Shown here piece by piece: positions 8,472-17,602 of a stretch of DNA of 64,000 bases (positions within the stretch are counted from its first letter, which is position 1; every line of letters starts with the position of its first letter). This DNA is from Allokutzneria sp. NRRL B-24872. Its GTDB lineage: Bacteria > Actinomycetota > Actinomycetes > Mycobacteriales > Pseudonocardiaceae. The position numbers and the translations under genes are program-made. The notes under the pieces are model-generated. The model did no database searches and was not told where the DNA came from. It was given only the letters and a program-made list of their open reading frames with translations. The stretch covers positions 1-64,000 of the forward strand of contig NZ_MUMH01000061.1 in NCBI RefSeq assembly GCF_002155965.1, given 5' to 3'.

Positions 8472-9335
8472 TCAGCTTGTCCAGGTGTCCAGGATGGTGG
8501 GCAGGCGCTGCCGGTCCTCGCGTTCGACCATATTGGCCAGGTTCAACTCTGGGGTGAAGGAGGCGCCGCCGTCCGGGCGATACACCCAGAAGTACCCGAG
8601 TGTGGGAGTCATGCCATCGCGTTCGCCAGGGGTGTGCTGCCAGCTCCCCGCGACAGCGCGACGCAGTACTTCTCCCCAGTACCAGGCGGCTCCGTCGATG
8701 AACTCCGGATGTTCTGGGAAGTGAGCCCAGGTCGGCGTTTCGCGGAAGACGGCGTTGGTGAGCGCGTCGATGGAGTCGGCGCTGAAGTCCCAGACGCCCT
8801 CACCTCCGAAGCGCGCGCACCACGCCGGGAACTCGCGTTCGTGCCGGGTCAACCAGGCATCCAACGCCGCTGACGGCCCAGGCAACTCAAGATCGAGGCC
8901 CGGCGTGGGTTCCTTGTCCGGAAACCAACCGGGGTGTGCCCGTTTGTGCTCTCCTGCGGTAGCAGTCCAGGCGTCGTGGACCCGGCGGAACTCCTCGCCT
9001 GTGCGGCGTTGGACGGCGATGCGCACCAGGTCCAGCGGAGCGAGCCAGCGCAATCCGAGCACCGTGTCCGGCTTGATGATCGGCACGCCCGCGACGACCT
9101 TCCAACCACCACCGGTGACCTGAAGCAGCACCTCCCCGAGGTAGTCCGCCGAGTATGTCGCGATTGGCACCGCACCCGGGTCGGGCAGCTCCTCGAACTC
9201 ATCGAGCAGCGCCGCTTCCAATGAGGTCAGCGATTCCGGAGTGAAGTCCAGGTCCGCCTCGTCGCCGAACAGGTCATCGAGCAGCCAGATCCTCATGTGC
9301 ATCTCTTCACACCACTGCTCTACGTCCACGATCAT
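8472..9335 (-). CDS. Hypothetical protein, 287 residues
   Basis: The product is acidic and rich in tryptophan (HDAWTATAGEHKRAHPGWFP, AAWYWGEVLRR, LGYFWVYRPD), cytoplasmic and without membrane segments. ATG 9335 is used; MRIWLLDDLFG at 9293 is a possible alternative. The pattern of a long, aromatic, acidic single-domain protein in an accessory region is seen in many actinomycete orphan or immunity-like genes, but I cannot assign a family. It is the only clearly intact gene between 7.8 and 10.7 kb. Confidence 0.6.
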   Translation of the reverse strand: MIVDVEQWCEEMHMRIWLLDDLFGDEADLDFTPESLTSLEAALLDEFEELPDPGAVPIATYSADYLGEVLLQVTGGGWKVVAGVPIIKPDTVLGLRWLAPLDLVRIAVQRRTGEEFRRVHDAWTATAGEHKRAHPGWFPDKEPTPGLDLELPGPSAALDAWLTRHEREFPAWCARFGGEGVWDFSADSIDALTNAVFRETPTWAHFPEHPEFIDGAAWYWGEVLRRAVAGSWQHTPGERDGMTPTLGYFWVYRPDGGASFTPELNLANMVEREDRQRLPTILDTWTS

Positions 9336-9352
9336 CAGCCTAAGGCGCCGGG

Positions 9353-9898
9353 AGAGCGCAGCACGACGAGCTGATCGGCGTCGAGGCTTCCCATGAACTA
9401 GACGTCCTGAAGGTGCTCGTCGACGTGTCCGGGCTGGGGATCTCCGGCTACCAGGCAGCAGATTGGTTGCGCGCCAACCGATGTGTCGATGTGGGGCTAG
9501 CCGATCACCGCCGAATCGAAGCGCAACTGAGCATCGCCGATGACGCCGCGACCGCCGATCTGCTCTTGGCGGCTCTCAGCGCGTTGACTGCGGCCGCAGG
9601 CGAGTTGCCTGCCGCGCCCACGATGGAGCTCCCTTCTTTGAGGGACTTGGAGTTGGAGACGGTGATGTTGCCGAGGGACGCGTTCTTCGCCCACATCGAG
9701 GACGTACCGATCGAGCGGGCTGTGGGACGGGTGTGCGCGGAGCAGGTGACCCCGTACCCGCCAGGAATCCCCGTCCTGCTGCCGGGAGAGCGGATCGAGC
9801 AGAACGCGGTGGACTACCTGGTCAGCGGAGTTCGCGCAGGATTGGTGATCCCCGACGCCGCAGACGCGAGTCTGGAAACTCTCCGCGTCGTCGCATAA
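9353..9898 (+). pseudogene. Orn/Lys/Arg decarboxylase, C-terminal fragment
   Basis: From about 9353 the frame encodes the small and C-terminal domains of a fold-III PLP decarboxylase: LVDVSGLGISGYQAADWL, then FFAHIEDVPIERAVGR and EQVTPYPPGIPVLLPGERI, the last being diagnostic for Orn/Lys/Arg decarboxylases. The whole PLP-binding domain with its lysine (some 300 residues) is missing, and a stop precedes the fragment in frame. It cannot be an active enzyme. Confidence 0.75.
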
Positions 9899-10026
9899 GC
9901 ACTTTCGGGCTGCACGCCGCACGTGCCGCGGAGAGACAGCTGGCGCTGGGATGTGGATCGACGTTGCGGTCTGTCGCATGAACGCGCATCCTGTGCAGGG
10001 GTGCGACGGATACGTGTTCGAGTCCC

Positions 10027-10101
10027 CCTCGGACACAATTTCGTCGCACACATGCGACATCTGACGGGCCAGTGCTCGAAGCCCTATGAACACGCGAAAC
10101 C
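10027..10101 (+). repeat. 75-base direct repeat, copy 2
   Basis: This matches 960-1034 almost base for base and includes the palindromic element and the first codons of the second AbrB-like gene. Confidence 0.85.
10043..10058 (+). promoter_or_regulatory. Palindromic operator candidate, copy 2
   Basis: GTCGCA-CACA-TGCGAC, identical to 976-991 and again 27 bases before the ATG. A second pair of the same half-sites lies just upstream (GTCGCA at 9973-9978, TGCGAC at 10002-10007), with a longer spacer. Confidence 0.45.
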
Positions 10102-10367
10102 AGTCCTTTCGGTCTGGTTTGCTGAGCGTGGGGGTTGTCCTCGTGACCGGCCTGGTGGTCGCGCCTGTTGTTCTCCCGCCGACCGCGCTCCGCTCGCCTG
10201 GGCGGGCGTCGGCTCGTTCTCCGTTGCCGTCGTCGGCGATTCCGACTGCGCGTTCGAGCAGCGTCGTCTACGGGCTGGCCTCATTGGACTGTCGAGGCCG
10301 TGTCGCCGAACTCCTCATCGGCATGCTCACCGATCTGCCCCGCCCCACGTCATCACCTCAACGTTGA
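10086..10367 (+). pseudogene. AbrB-like gene, 3' truncated copy
   Basis: The frame starts at ATG 10086 (MNTRNQSFRSGLLSVGVVL) and follows the copy at 1053 through SSVVYGLASLDCRGRVAE. It then diverges into unrelated sequence and stops at 10367, before the AbrB DNA-binding core. Unlike the first copy, the N-terminal frame is intact here. It preserves the N-terminal region and the control region only. Confidence 0.65.
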
Positions 10368-10478
10368 TCGGGCCGCGACGTCTCAGAAACTGTTTGCACC
10401 CTCGACAGCACGCCGCCCATGTCCTCGGTCGGATTATCCCTGTCCTGAACGGGGATTACTGGTCTGCTCAGGGGATGT

Positions 10479-10584
10479 GTGAGTGGGTGGCACGGCCTCT
10501 CGGCCCTGGCGGTGGTGGCATTGAGTCCGTGCAAGCTCATCGCCCGCCGAACAGATTCTCACCAAGTACCTCAGCAGCGAGTAG
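10479..10584 (+). pseudogene. Internally deleted relic of the 29.4-30.9 kb lipoprotein gene
   Basis: Bases from about 10420 to 10530 match the promoter, start (here GTG 10479) and signal-peptide codons of the lipoprotein gene at 29372-30883. After a jump, 10550-10584 matches its last codons (encoding QILTKYLSSE and TAG). About 1.4 kb of coding sequence is missing from the middle. Confidence 0.65.
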
Positions 10585-10689
10585 CGGCAACTGCTCCCGC
10601 GCCGACGCCGGTCAGGAGGAGCTGACCGCGTATCTGATCACCCTGGTCCACGCCAAGAACGCCAACTACGGCGACGAGCTGTGCCGGGC

Positions 10690-11577
10690 TCACCGGACCT
10701 CGGCGGCCGGGGCCGGCCAGGTGTTGCAGTTCGCGGTGGCTCTGCCCCGGTAGCCACGTCCAGCCCAGGTGGCATTGCTCGAACCCGATCCGTGGGTGTC
10801 ACTGGATCCCGATGTGTCCCAGCGCCCGGAGGCGGTCAAGTCGCTGTAGGCCTTGACGAGGGAGCCGCCGTCCGACACCGCCCAGATGGACAGCCCGCCA
10901 AGACAGGTGGCCTGGAGTTCCTGCCGCCGCTGCAGCTCCAGCGCGAGCGGACCGGTCCCGCCAGCCCCGGCCACCTCATCCCATGCCGCGATCAGCATTC
11001 CGCTGACGGATTGGACGTGGTGTCCGTACTCGTGGGCGAGAACTGACAGCAGGTAGACCCACGGCCGCTGCGCGGCGGAGTACAGCGGGAGAAGACGATC
11101 TCGCGGCATGTAGATCGTTTCGTTGACGGGGCAGTACAGCGCTATCGCTTCGTCCTTAGCGGGCGAGCGGCCGCACGGAGTCTCTCCCAGTGTCTCCGAC
11201 GCGTCGACCTTGACCGAGGTGAACGGGAGGTTGAGCTTCGCCAGCACCGGCTGCCACTGCCGGTCGAAACACCGCACGGCCGCCTCGTAGTAGGCCAGCA
11301 GCGGCCCGAGGGCCTTGTCGAAGGTGGGGAGATCGCAGCTCGTCCGCCCCAGTTCGACCCCGGTGGCCAGGACCGGATGGTCGGCGAGCGCGTACAGGCG
11401 CCTTGGCCGTGCTTCCTGCTGACGTGTCGGACCGGGCGTCACCGAGGCGAGTGCCGCTGGGTCGGGGGCAGGCTGCGTCGGAGTGCTGAGCAGCCCGAAA
11501 CTCAGGAGGCCCGCAACGACAAGTGTGATGATTCCGATCACCGCGTACGGCGAACTGCCCTCGTCGTGCTGTGACAC
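10690..11577 (-). CDS. Membrane-anchored neutral zinc metallopeptidase (copy B)
   Basis: This paralogue of the gene at 4667-5557 has the same plan: an anchor helix (VIGIITLVVAGLLSFGLL), the phrase NETIYMPRDR, and the zincin site LAHEYGHHVQSVSGM followed by LQATCLGGLSIW. The frame is open upstream to 11766, but GTG 11577 aligns with the paralogue start and has AGGA six bases upstream. It is divergent from the membrane protein at 11740. The pair is the mirror image of the pair at 3566-5557. Confidence 0.8.
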   Translation of the reverse strand: MSQHDEGSSPYAVIGIITLVVAGLLSFGLLSTPTQPAPDPAALASVTPGPTRQQEARPRRLYALADHPVLATGVELGRTSCDLPTFDKALGPLLAYYEAAVRCFDRQWQPVLAKLNLPFTSVKVDASETLGETPCGRSPAKDEAIALYCPVNETIYMPRDRLLPLYSAAQRPWVYLLSVLAHEYGHHVQSVSGMLIAAWDEVAGAGGTGPLALELQRRQELQATCLGGLSIWAVSDGGSLVKAYSDLTASGRWDTSGSSDTHGSGSSNATWAGRGYRGRATANCNTWPAPAAEVR

Positions 11578-11739
11578 CACAATCCTCGCAAGACCATTGT
11601 TGTGACAGTTGAGCCTTGGTGCGCGGATGTGACTCAAACATGCTCGTGCCTGTTGAACTGCTCGTTTCAAATACCCTTGAACGAGTCCTGGGATCGCATA
11701 CCGGCGTCGTAGTGTGCGGCTTTGCGACGTGGGGGATTC

Positions 11740-12642
11740 ATGAACGACGTGCCGGTGGATGTCCACCCTGAGCTCCTTGACCCGAAGTGGCAGCGTGCGG
11801 CGCTGCGGCGGGCGAAGGCCGAGGTGCGGCGGAGCCGGCGGCGGCGCTCACGCGGGAAGACCGTCGCCGCGTTGATCGCGGTGGTGGCCGTTGCCGCGGT
11901 CTCCTACCTCTACTTCGACGGCAGGCTGGACGGGTTGTTGACGTCGACGACCCGCGATCCGGCGAAGCCATTCCTTGGCACGGCCGCTGCCGCATGGGCT
12001 GACGGTGCGGCAGGTTTCGCCGCACCGTCGACGACGCCCGTCGGCACCTACACCGGTGACCAGGTGGCCGCGGCGACCGAGCAGGTCCGCAAGCTGCTGA
12101 TCACCTCGCGGCTGGACCGCCGGGTGATCGAGGGCCACGACGCGCGCCCGGTGCTCGACCTGCTCGCGCCCGACGCGAGCAAGAGCGTGCAGCCGACGCT
12201 GAAGCCGGGCACAGGGGGCAGTCCCCGGTGGCTGCACGCCAGCATCGCCAAGGAGAGCCGGCTCGCGCCGGCCGAGCCCAAGGTCAACGGGATCACCACG
12301 GTCGGTCTCGCCGAGGACGGCGCGCTGCGGGTCACCGCGAAGTACCTCATCGCGTACGCGTTCGAAGCGCCCGGGATCAGCGATCCGGAGGACGCGGTCG
12401 CGACGGAGCGCTTAGAGATCAACTACGAGGTGCGCACCGGTGTGCAGTGGCGCAAGGGTGAGCGGGGGGTCTGGATCGTGAAGTCTCCGGGCGTCGTCGC
12501 GTACGCGTACCGCTGCAAACCGTGGAATGACGGCTTCCTCGCCCCTTCGCTCGGCTCTGCCCCGTCGGGCGGGCGCGGTGACAAGCTATCGTTCTTCGAC
12601 CTGAACACGCCGCTCACGACGTACGGGATTTGCTCCGTGTAG
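11740..12642 (+). CDS. Single-pass membrane protein with extracytoplasmic domain (copy B)
   Basis: The 300-residue paralogue of 3566-4474 has the N-terminal WQRAALRRAKAEVRRS, a membrane helix (KTVAALIAVVAVAAVSYLYF) and the conserved outer-domain segment LITSRLDRRVIEGHDARPV. ATG 11740 has GGGGG five bases upstream. It is divergent from metallopeptidase copy B, so the partners have stayed together in both copies. Confidence 0.7.
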   Translation: MNDVPVDVHPELLDPKWQRAALRRAKAEVRRSRRRRSRGKTVAALIAVVAVAAVSYLYFDGRLDGLLTSTTRDPAKPFLGTAAAAWADGAAGFAAPSTTPVGTYTGDQVAAATEQVRKLLITSRLDRRVIEGHDARPVLDLLAPDASKSVQPTLKPGTGGSPRWLHASIAKESRLAPAEPKVNGITTVGLAEDGALRVTAKYLIAYAFEAPGISDPEDAVATERLEINYEVRTGVQWRKGERGVWIVKSPGVVAYAYRCKPWNDGFLAPSLGSAPSGGRGDKLSFFDLNTPLTTYGICSV

Positions 12643-12939
12643 GACACCGCCCTGCACGCGGTCTGGATCAGTTTCTCCAACAGTCGCATCAGGAGCACGG
12701 CCGGGGCGACGAGCGGCACAAAGCGCGACGACCTTCGGCGGGCACGCGCCTGGCTGGGCCAGTGCCACGTCATGTGCACAGGCGAACGTACTCCGCCGCT
12801 TGCGCAGCATTGGCACGTCCTTCTCGTCGTGAGCCGGTGTTTCAGTGGCAGAAGGGCTTCCTCGGGTCTCTGCGATCTTTCACCGGCTAGCACGAGCAGA
12901 ACTTCCACGGGTCATGTCGGTGCCGCGCGAGGTAGTCCT

Positions 12940-13155
12940 CGCCGTCGCCACAACGGCCTGAGCAGCGACACGGATGCGGCCCGGCTGCACGAGTGGGTCT
13001 GGACCATCACTTCCGCGTTGACCACGATCCTGGACAGCGATGTCGTCGAGGCCTTTGACGTGTGCGCGGAACGCGAACCGGGACGCCTGGGGCTTCGGGG
13101 CACCGTCCGCCGTTTCAAGGACATCATCAATCCGTCGCCAGGAAGCGTTTCCTAG
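12940..13155 (+). pseudogene. Possible 3' gene fragment
   Basis: The frame ending at TAG 13155 reads coherently over its last 65 codons (LHEWVWTITSALTTILDSDV, EREPGRLGLRGTVRRFKDI) with good third-position bias, while the upstream part looks random. No start or family can be assigned. The rest of 12643-13300 shows nothing that I can support. Confidence 0.25.
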
Positions 13156-13317
13156 GTTTCGTGCTGTCGTGCGCGTCGTAGGATCTCGCGGACGGCGAGG
13201 GCAGCGTTGCCACTTCGACGGTGGCTGGGTCAACAACGATTGGGTTTCGTGCAGCTAGCGGTTTCGCCTTCGTCGCCTCAGCTTCCGCGTTCGTCTACTG
13301 GAAGGCTGCACCGGGTT

Positions 13318-13490
13318 GTGGTGGGTGCGCTTTCCTGTCTCGTGCTGGTCTCGTGCGCGAGTCTCGTCCAGGGCAGTGCGGTGCCCGTTTCGGGCGGTGC
13401 CGCGGCCGCGACCGTCCCGTCCTCCTCCAGCGCGTTCCCGACGAGGTCTTCCACTCCGTCACTGACGCCGGGCAGCGCATTGATCCGTGC
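13318..13490 (+). pseudogene. Lipoprotein N-terminal fragment
   Basis: From GTG 13318 the frame encodes a lipoprotein signal (VVGALSCLVLVSC, lipobox cysteine at the end) and a Ser/Pro-rich linker (TVPSSSSAFPTRSSTPSL). The reading then switches at about 13480, where IDPCLVAS, a phrase typical of DUF3558-like lipoproteins, occurs in another frame. No mature domain follows. Confidence 0.4.
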
Positions 13491-13829
13491 CTGGTGGCGA
13501 GCAAGGTCCAGGGCGGCAGGACCCTCGCTTCGCCGGAGGTCTTCGAGGCGATCCTGCGGGCGCTCGGCATCACCACGACCCAGTTGCGGCCCTGGGCCGA
13601 TGCTTGGGAGCGGGTGGAGGAGAGCAGGAACGTCGGGCGGGGTGACGGCCTAGGGGATCACGCTCCCGCGCCGCGGCAACGGTGGCGGCGGTCGGCACTC
13701 GTTGCCGCGCTGGCGGCGACGCTGATCGGTGGCGCTGTGGTCGTCTTCGCGGTCGACGGCGGCGTTGGCGTTGGCGCGTGTGACTACGACATCCCCGCAA
13801 CTCCGGTACATACTTCTCACGCTGGGTGA
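13485..13829 (+). pseudogene. Fragment of an XRE-type regulator with membrane segment
   Basis: The frame encodes the end of a Cro/C1-type helix-turn-helix domain (GGRTLASPEVFEAILRALGI, RPWADAWERVEE), followed by a membrane helix (SALVAALAATLIGGAVVVF). The first helices of the domain and the usual outer domain are missing. It is joined to the lipoprotein fragment, so this is another recombination product. Confidence 0.4.
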
Positions 13830-13884
13830 CCGAGCGGACGGGCTCCTTCTCCAGCAGACGGTTCCGCGAGCGTCCGTGATGTGA

Positions 13885-14898
13885 TCACCCACCGCGCCGC
13901 GTGGTCTCGTTAGCGTGAGGCTGGGTATAGCGAATCGAGTTGAGGTGGTAGAAGCGCCCGTTGGCTATCCATTCCTCTTGTCGCTGCAAAAGGCGCTCCA
14001 ATTGGTCTGCGCGTGCTATGCCCATGTGCGGAAGGCGGGATTTGAGGTCGCGGTAGTCGTGGAGCGTGCGGTTGATTTTTTCGGCTGCGGCGTTGACGGC
14101 CTCTTGATCGGAGCAGTCGAGTTCGTTCCGCAGCGTGATGACGAGGCTGGTGTCCGTGGTCTTCGCCGACCGGTGCTTTTCGAAGGCGTAGAAGTCGTGC
14201 ATCCAGACATTGATGCTGCGCGACAGGTGAAGGAGCAACTCTACGACAGGGTGCTCCATCACCTCATCCGGTACGTCGATGTGGTAGATGAGCGAGTCGA
14301 ACTCGTCGAGGTACGCCATCGCTCCGAGTTGGACGCGCATGAAGTTGAACGCGTCAAATGACGGTACGAGGTTGCGACGCATGTTGTCGTGCTCCCACAG
14401 ATGGGACCAGAGCCACTGTTGGACTGCCCGGCGCAACCGTCGCTGGTCTCGATCCGGCCGGAAGGCCGTTGCCCGCCGCCAGAGAAGCTCCAAGAAACGG
14501 ATCGGTGGCACATCCCCGGGCAGGGAGGGGCCGCCGTGCAGGATGACGTCGGCTCGCGCGTGGACGGCGTTCAGCTCTTCGGGGGTGTGCAGGAGGTTCC
14601 CGTCCTCGTCACACGCGTCGAACCAGTCGTCGTGGATGTAGAACAGAATGCCGCACATCATTCCGATGAGGAGACCCTCTCGCGACGTCCTGAGGAGGGT
14701 GCGACTCGTGACATCCGTCAGCGGAACACCGCGGATGGTCGAGCTCTCGCGCAGCGCCGGGTCGATGGTGTCCAGCAGGGCCAGCAGTTCCGCTTCGCAG
14801 ACCTCGGCGTCGGGATGCCTCATCTTGTCAGCGGTAGAAGAGAACGGGATGTCAAGCATGGGAAACATCAAAGCCTCGAGGGAACGCGGCGCTTTCAT
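13885..14898 (-). CDS. Class I terpene synthase-like protein with eroded NSE motif
   Basis: The 337-residue product has the bacterial class I terpene synthase fold signatures: the aspartate-rich motif in FYIHDDWFDACD (DDxxD) at about 90 and a C-terminal RY pair (SIRYTQP). At the position of the second metal motif (normally NDxxSxxxE, here about 217-225) it reads HDFYAFEKH, so the Asn, Ser and Glu ligands are His, Ala and His. Family enzymes ionise prenyl or labdadienyl diphosphates with three magnesium ions. Loss of the NSE triad implies changed metal use or a different role. AGGAGG lies five bases before ATG 14898. It is probably the second cyclase of the labdane cluster. Confidence 0.75.
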   Translation of the reverse strand: MKAPRSLEALMFPMLDIPFSSTADKMRHPDAEVCEAELLALLDTIDPALRESSTIRGVPLTDVTSRTLLRTSREGLLIGMMCGILFYIHDDWFDACDEDGNLLHTPEELNAVHARADVILHGGPSLPGDVPPIRFLELLWRRATAFRPDRDQRRLRRAVQQWLWSHLWEHDNMRRNLVPSFDAFNFMRVQLGAMAYLDEFDSLIYHIDVPDEVMEHPVVELLLHLSRSINVWMHDFYAFEKHRSAKTTDTSLVITLRNELDCSDQEAVNAAAEKINRTLHDYRDLKSRLPHMGIARADQLERLLQRQEEWIANGRFYHLNSIRYTQPHANETTRRGG

Positions 14899-14953
14899 GA
14901 CCACCTCCTGGGTGCTGCATTTTCCACGAGTGAGTTTCCTGCCACATTTCTTC

Positions 14954-16312
14954 TTATCGTCGTGCGCGGTTTCTGGCGACGGGGAGCATGTGCAGCCCTT
15001 CGGGACGGAGAATAATTCCAGTACCTGAACGAACGCGTGATCCGGGCGCGAGTTCCATTTTCCAACGCGCGGCGATAGTGGCCAGCGTCAAGCAGGACTG
15101 GGTTATTGCGAAGGTGTCGCCAATACACTTCCGGGCGCCAGCTCCGAAAGCTATCAACGCGCCCCTCGGAAAGCTCTTCGAGCTGTCGTCGAGCCATCGG
15201 TCAGGGTTGAACCACTCGGGATCGGGGTAGACGTCCGGTCGATGGTGAATGATGTACTGGCTGTATACGAGAGTTGTTCCGGCCGGTAGGTGATAGCCGC
15301 CAAGGTCCGTGTCCCGAGTTGTGAAGCGGGTGAAGATCCAAGCCGGTGGCCGGTGTCGCAGAGTCTCGGTGATGATGCGACTGGTCACTTCAAGGCGAGG
15401 CAGGTGACCAAAGATCGCCGGGCCTCCGGCCAGCACGGAATCGACCTCGGCGTGCAACTCCCGTTCAACATCCGGATGAAGGGCAATCAGGTACAGCGCC
15501 CACGACACGAGGCTAGCCGTCGTGTCCGAACCGCCGATCAAGTAGGTGGTAGTCGTGTCGATCAGTTCCTGATCCGACAGCCGCGGCTGAATGCGGTCAC
15601 CGTTGTCGCCGACATCCTGAGCGGCGACGAGCATGGAGAGGAGGTCTCCACGATCTGCGGGATTTGAACGATAGTTCTTGATGCCTCTGCTGACAACCCG
15701 GCGTATGCGGTCGCGCGCTTTGTCAAACTTTCGGTTGCCAATGTAGGGCAACGCGGCCAGCGCCGGCGGCATGAGCATGCCGCGAACGACTCCTCGAGAG
15801 ATTGCCAGGGCGTCGTGGAGCATCTCGTCGAGTTCATCTTCTGTGAAGCTGAAGCCGACGAACATCGTCGCGATGAGAGCTCGGGTAATACATTTTTCCA
15901 TTGTTGCGACCACGTCTACGGACTCGTCCTCGTGCCAGGAATCCGCCGTGGCAGCGACCTGTGCTGTCATTTCCGCCGCATAAGTGGGCATCCGCTGAGA
16001 ATGGAAGGCTGGCTGGTTCAGGCGCCGTTGCCTGCGGTGCTGGCCGTGCGGACAACTCCCCAGTCCGTTGCCCACGACCTGGCGGACGGTCTCCATCATC
16101 GGCCCGCCCTTGTCGTACGTGCGGTCGTCAAGAAGAACCTGACGAGTGAGCTCGGGGCTGCACACCACGTACGCTCGCCACGGGCCCAGGCCGATCTCGA
16201 CCAGGTCACCGCTTCTCGGCAGTGAAGTGAGAAACGACCACGGATCGCGGATCAGGGACAGAGCGTGCCCGATCAAGGGGAGCGCTCCAGGCGCTCGCTG
16301 GGGATGCTTCAT
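14954..16312 (-). CDS. Cytochrome P450
   Basis: The 452-residue soluble P450 has a proline-rich N-terminus (APGALPLIGHALSLIRDP), the I-helix oxygen-activation motif in LIGGSDTTASL, the K-helix ExxR in ITETLRHRP, and the heme-binding loop FGAGARKCIGDTFA with the axial cysteine. ATG 16312 is preceded by GAGGAG. It lies between the class I synthase gene (56 bases downstream) and the GGPP synthase gene, all on the same strand, so it probably oxidises the diterpene made by this cluster. A 50-codon relic of a related P450 lies at 2688. Confidence 0.88.
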   Translation of the reverse strand: MKHPQRAPGALPLIGHALSLIRDPWSFLTSLPRSGDLVEIGLGPWRAYVVCSPELTRQVLLDDRTYDKGGPMMETVRQVVGNGLGSCPHGQHRRQRRLNQPAFHSQRMPTYAAEMTAQVAATADSWHEDESVDVVATMEKCITRALIATMFVGFSFTEDELDEMLHDALAISRGVVRGMLMPPALAALPYIGNRKFDKARDRIRRVVSRGIKNYRSNPADRGDLLSMLVAAQDVGDNGDRIQPRLSDQELIDTTTTYLIGGSDTTASLVSWALYLIALHPDVERELHAEVDSVLAGGPAIFGHLPRLEVTSRIITETLRHRPPAWIFTRFTTRDTDLGGYHLPAGTTLVYSQYIIHHRPDVYPDPEWFNPDRWLDDSSKSFPRGALIAFGAGARKCIGDTFAITQSCLTLATIAARWKMELAPGSRVRSGTGIILRPEGLHMLPVARNRARR

Positions 16313-16474
16313 TGAACTACTCCTCACCTGCAACTCCCGCCGTCGACTGCGACCCGCGAGAGCGGCCAACGGGGTCGCCGCGCGACGTAGGGCGGTCAAC
16401 AGGCCCGGCGGTCGGCGACGGAGCTGGAGCGCGTCGTCGTGGTGTGGCTGCTCACGTGGAGGCGTGCTCCGGGA

Positions 16475-17602
16475 TCACGTCGTTCGTGTGGTGGCGGCGT
16501 GTGCCAGTTCGCGCAACGCCGCACGGGCTTCGGGTGCCAGCGGCGCGGTGCGCAACGCGTGCAGGGCCCGTTCGGTGTGGGTGGTGATGAGGCGTTCGGC
16601 ACCGTCACGGGCTCCGGTGGCGATGATGATTTCCCGCAGTTCCCCGGCGTGGGTGGCGTCGAGGTCGGGGTTGCCGTACAGGGCGGAGATCCGGCGGCGT
16701 TGCACTGGATCGGCGTGGTGCCAGGCGGACGCGATCAACCACGTCGGCTTGCCCTTTCGAAGGTCGTCCATTGTGGACTTCCCGGTCGAGTCGTGGTTGC
16801 CGAAGGCTCCGAGGAGGTCGTCGCGCAGCTGGAACGCCTCACCCAGTGGCATGCCGAACTCGCTGTAGGCCGCCAGGACTTCGGGCGTGGCGCCGGCGAG
16901 CGTGCCGCCGATCTGCAACGGGCGTTGCACCGTGTACTTGGCTGTCTTGTACCGGTTGATCCGGGCCGCGGTGGCGGTGGAGAACTCCTGCTGGGCCTGG
17001 CCGACGAGGTCCAGGTACTGACCTCCTGCCAACTCGACCCGCATCGCGGTGAGCAGCCCTCGGAGGGTGTTCCGGGTGTGCGAGGGCAGGTCGCACTGGT
17101 GGAGCATGGCCTCGGAGAGCATCAGGTACAGATCGCCGACCAGAATGCCCGCGCCCGTGCCGAAGAGGTCGGCATCACCGTGCCAGCGCGAACGGTCGTG
17201 CAGAGTGGTGAACTGCCGGTGAACGGTGGGTCGGCCGCGACGGGTGTCGCTGGCATCCATGATGTCGTCGTGGACCAGGGCGAAGGCGTGCAACAACTCC
17301 AGTGACGCGGCGGCCGTGAGGATGGCCTGCTCGTCTGCTCCACCAGCCCCGCGCCAACCCCAGTAGCACAGCAGCGGTCGCAGGCGTTTGCCTCCCGCGC
17401 GCAGGAAGTCGACCAACACCTGGGCCAAGGGCGCGGCTTCCGGGCCGATCTCGACCAGGTTCCGGCTGTGGGTTTCGAGGAACGCGATCAGCTCGGCATC
17501 GATGCGATCGCGCAGCCCGGCGGTCACCGCTGCGGCGAGCTGTGCGGGTGCGGCTCGGGAGTCGGAGATCGTGGTGTCCGTTTTCTGTGCCTCCGTGGGC
17601 AT
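16475..17602 (-). CDS. Geranylgeranyl diphosphate synthase (polyprenyl synthetase)
   Basis: The 375-residue trans-prenyltransferase has the first aspartate-rich motif in LVHDDIMDASD (with RRGRPTVHRQF after it), GGKRLRPLLCYWGW near 90, and the second motif in FQLRDDLLGAFG. These bind the allylic diphosphate and isopentenyl diphosphate through magnesium. The residue pattern before the first motif (LELLHAFAL) suits a C20 product, and the diterpene cyclase next door supports this. The frame is open to 17734, but ATG 17602 (MPTEAQK) is the likely start. An AT-rich stretch upstream (17650-17720) probably holds the promoter. Confidence 0.88.
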   Translation of the reverse strand: MPTEAQKTDTTISDSRAAPAQLAAAVTAGLRDRIDAELIAFLETHSRNLVEIGPEAAPLAQVLVDFLRAGGKRLRPLLCYWGWRGAGGADEQAILTAAASLELLHAFALVHDDIMDASDTRRGRPTVHRQFTTLHDRSRWHGDADLFGTGAGILVGDLYLMLSEAMLHQCDLPSHTRNTLRGLLTAMRVELAGGQYLDLVGQAQQEFSTATAARINRYKTAKYTVQRPLQIGGTLAGATPEVLAAYSEFGMPLGEAFQLRDDLLGAFGNHDSTGKSTMDDLRKGKPTWLIASAWHHADPVQRRRISALYGNPDLDATHAGELREIIIATGARDGAERLITTHTERALHALRTAPLAPEARAALRELAHAATTRTT

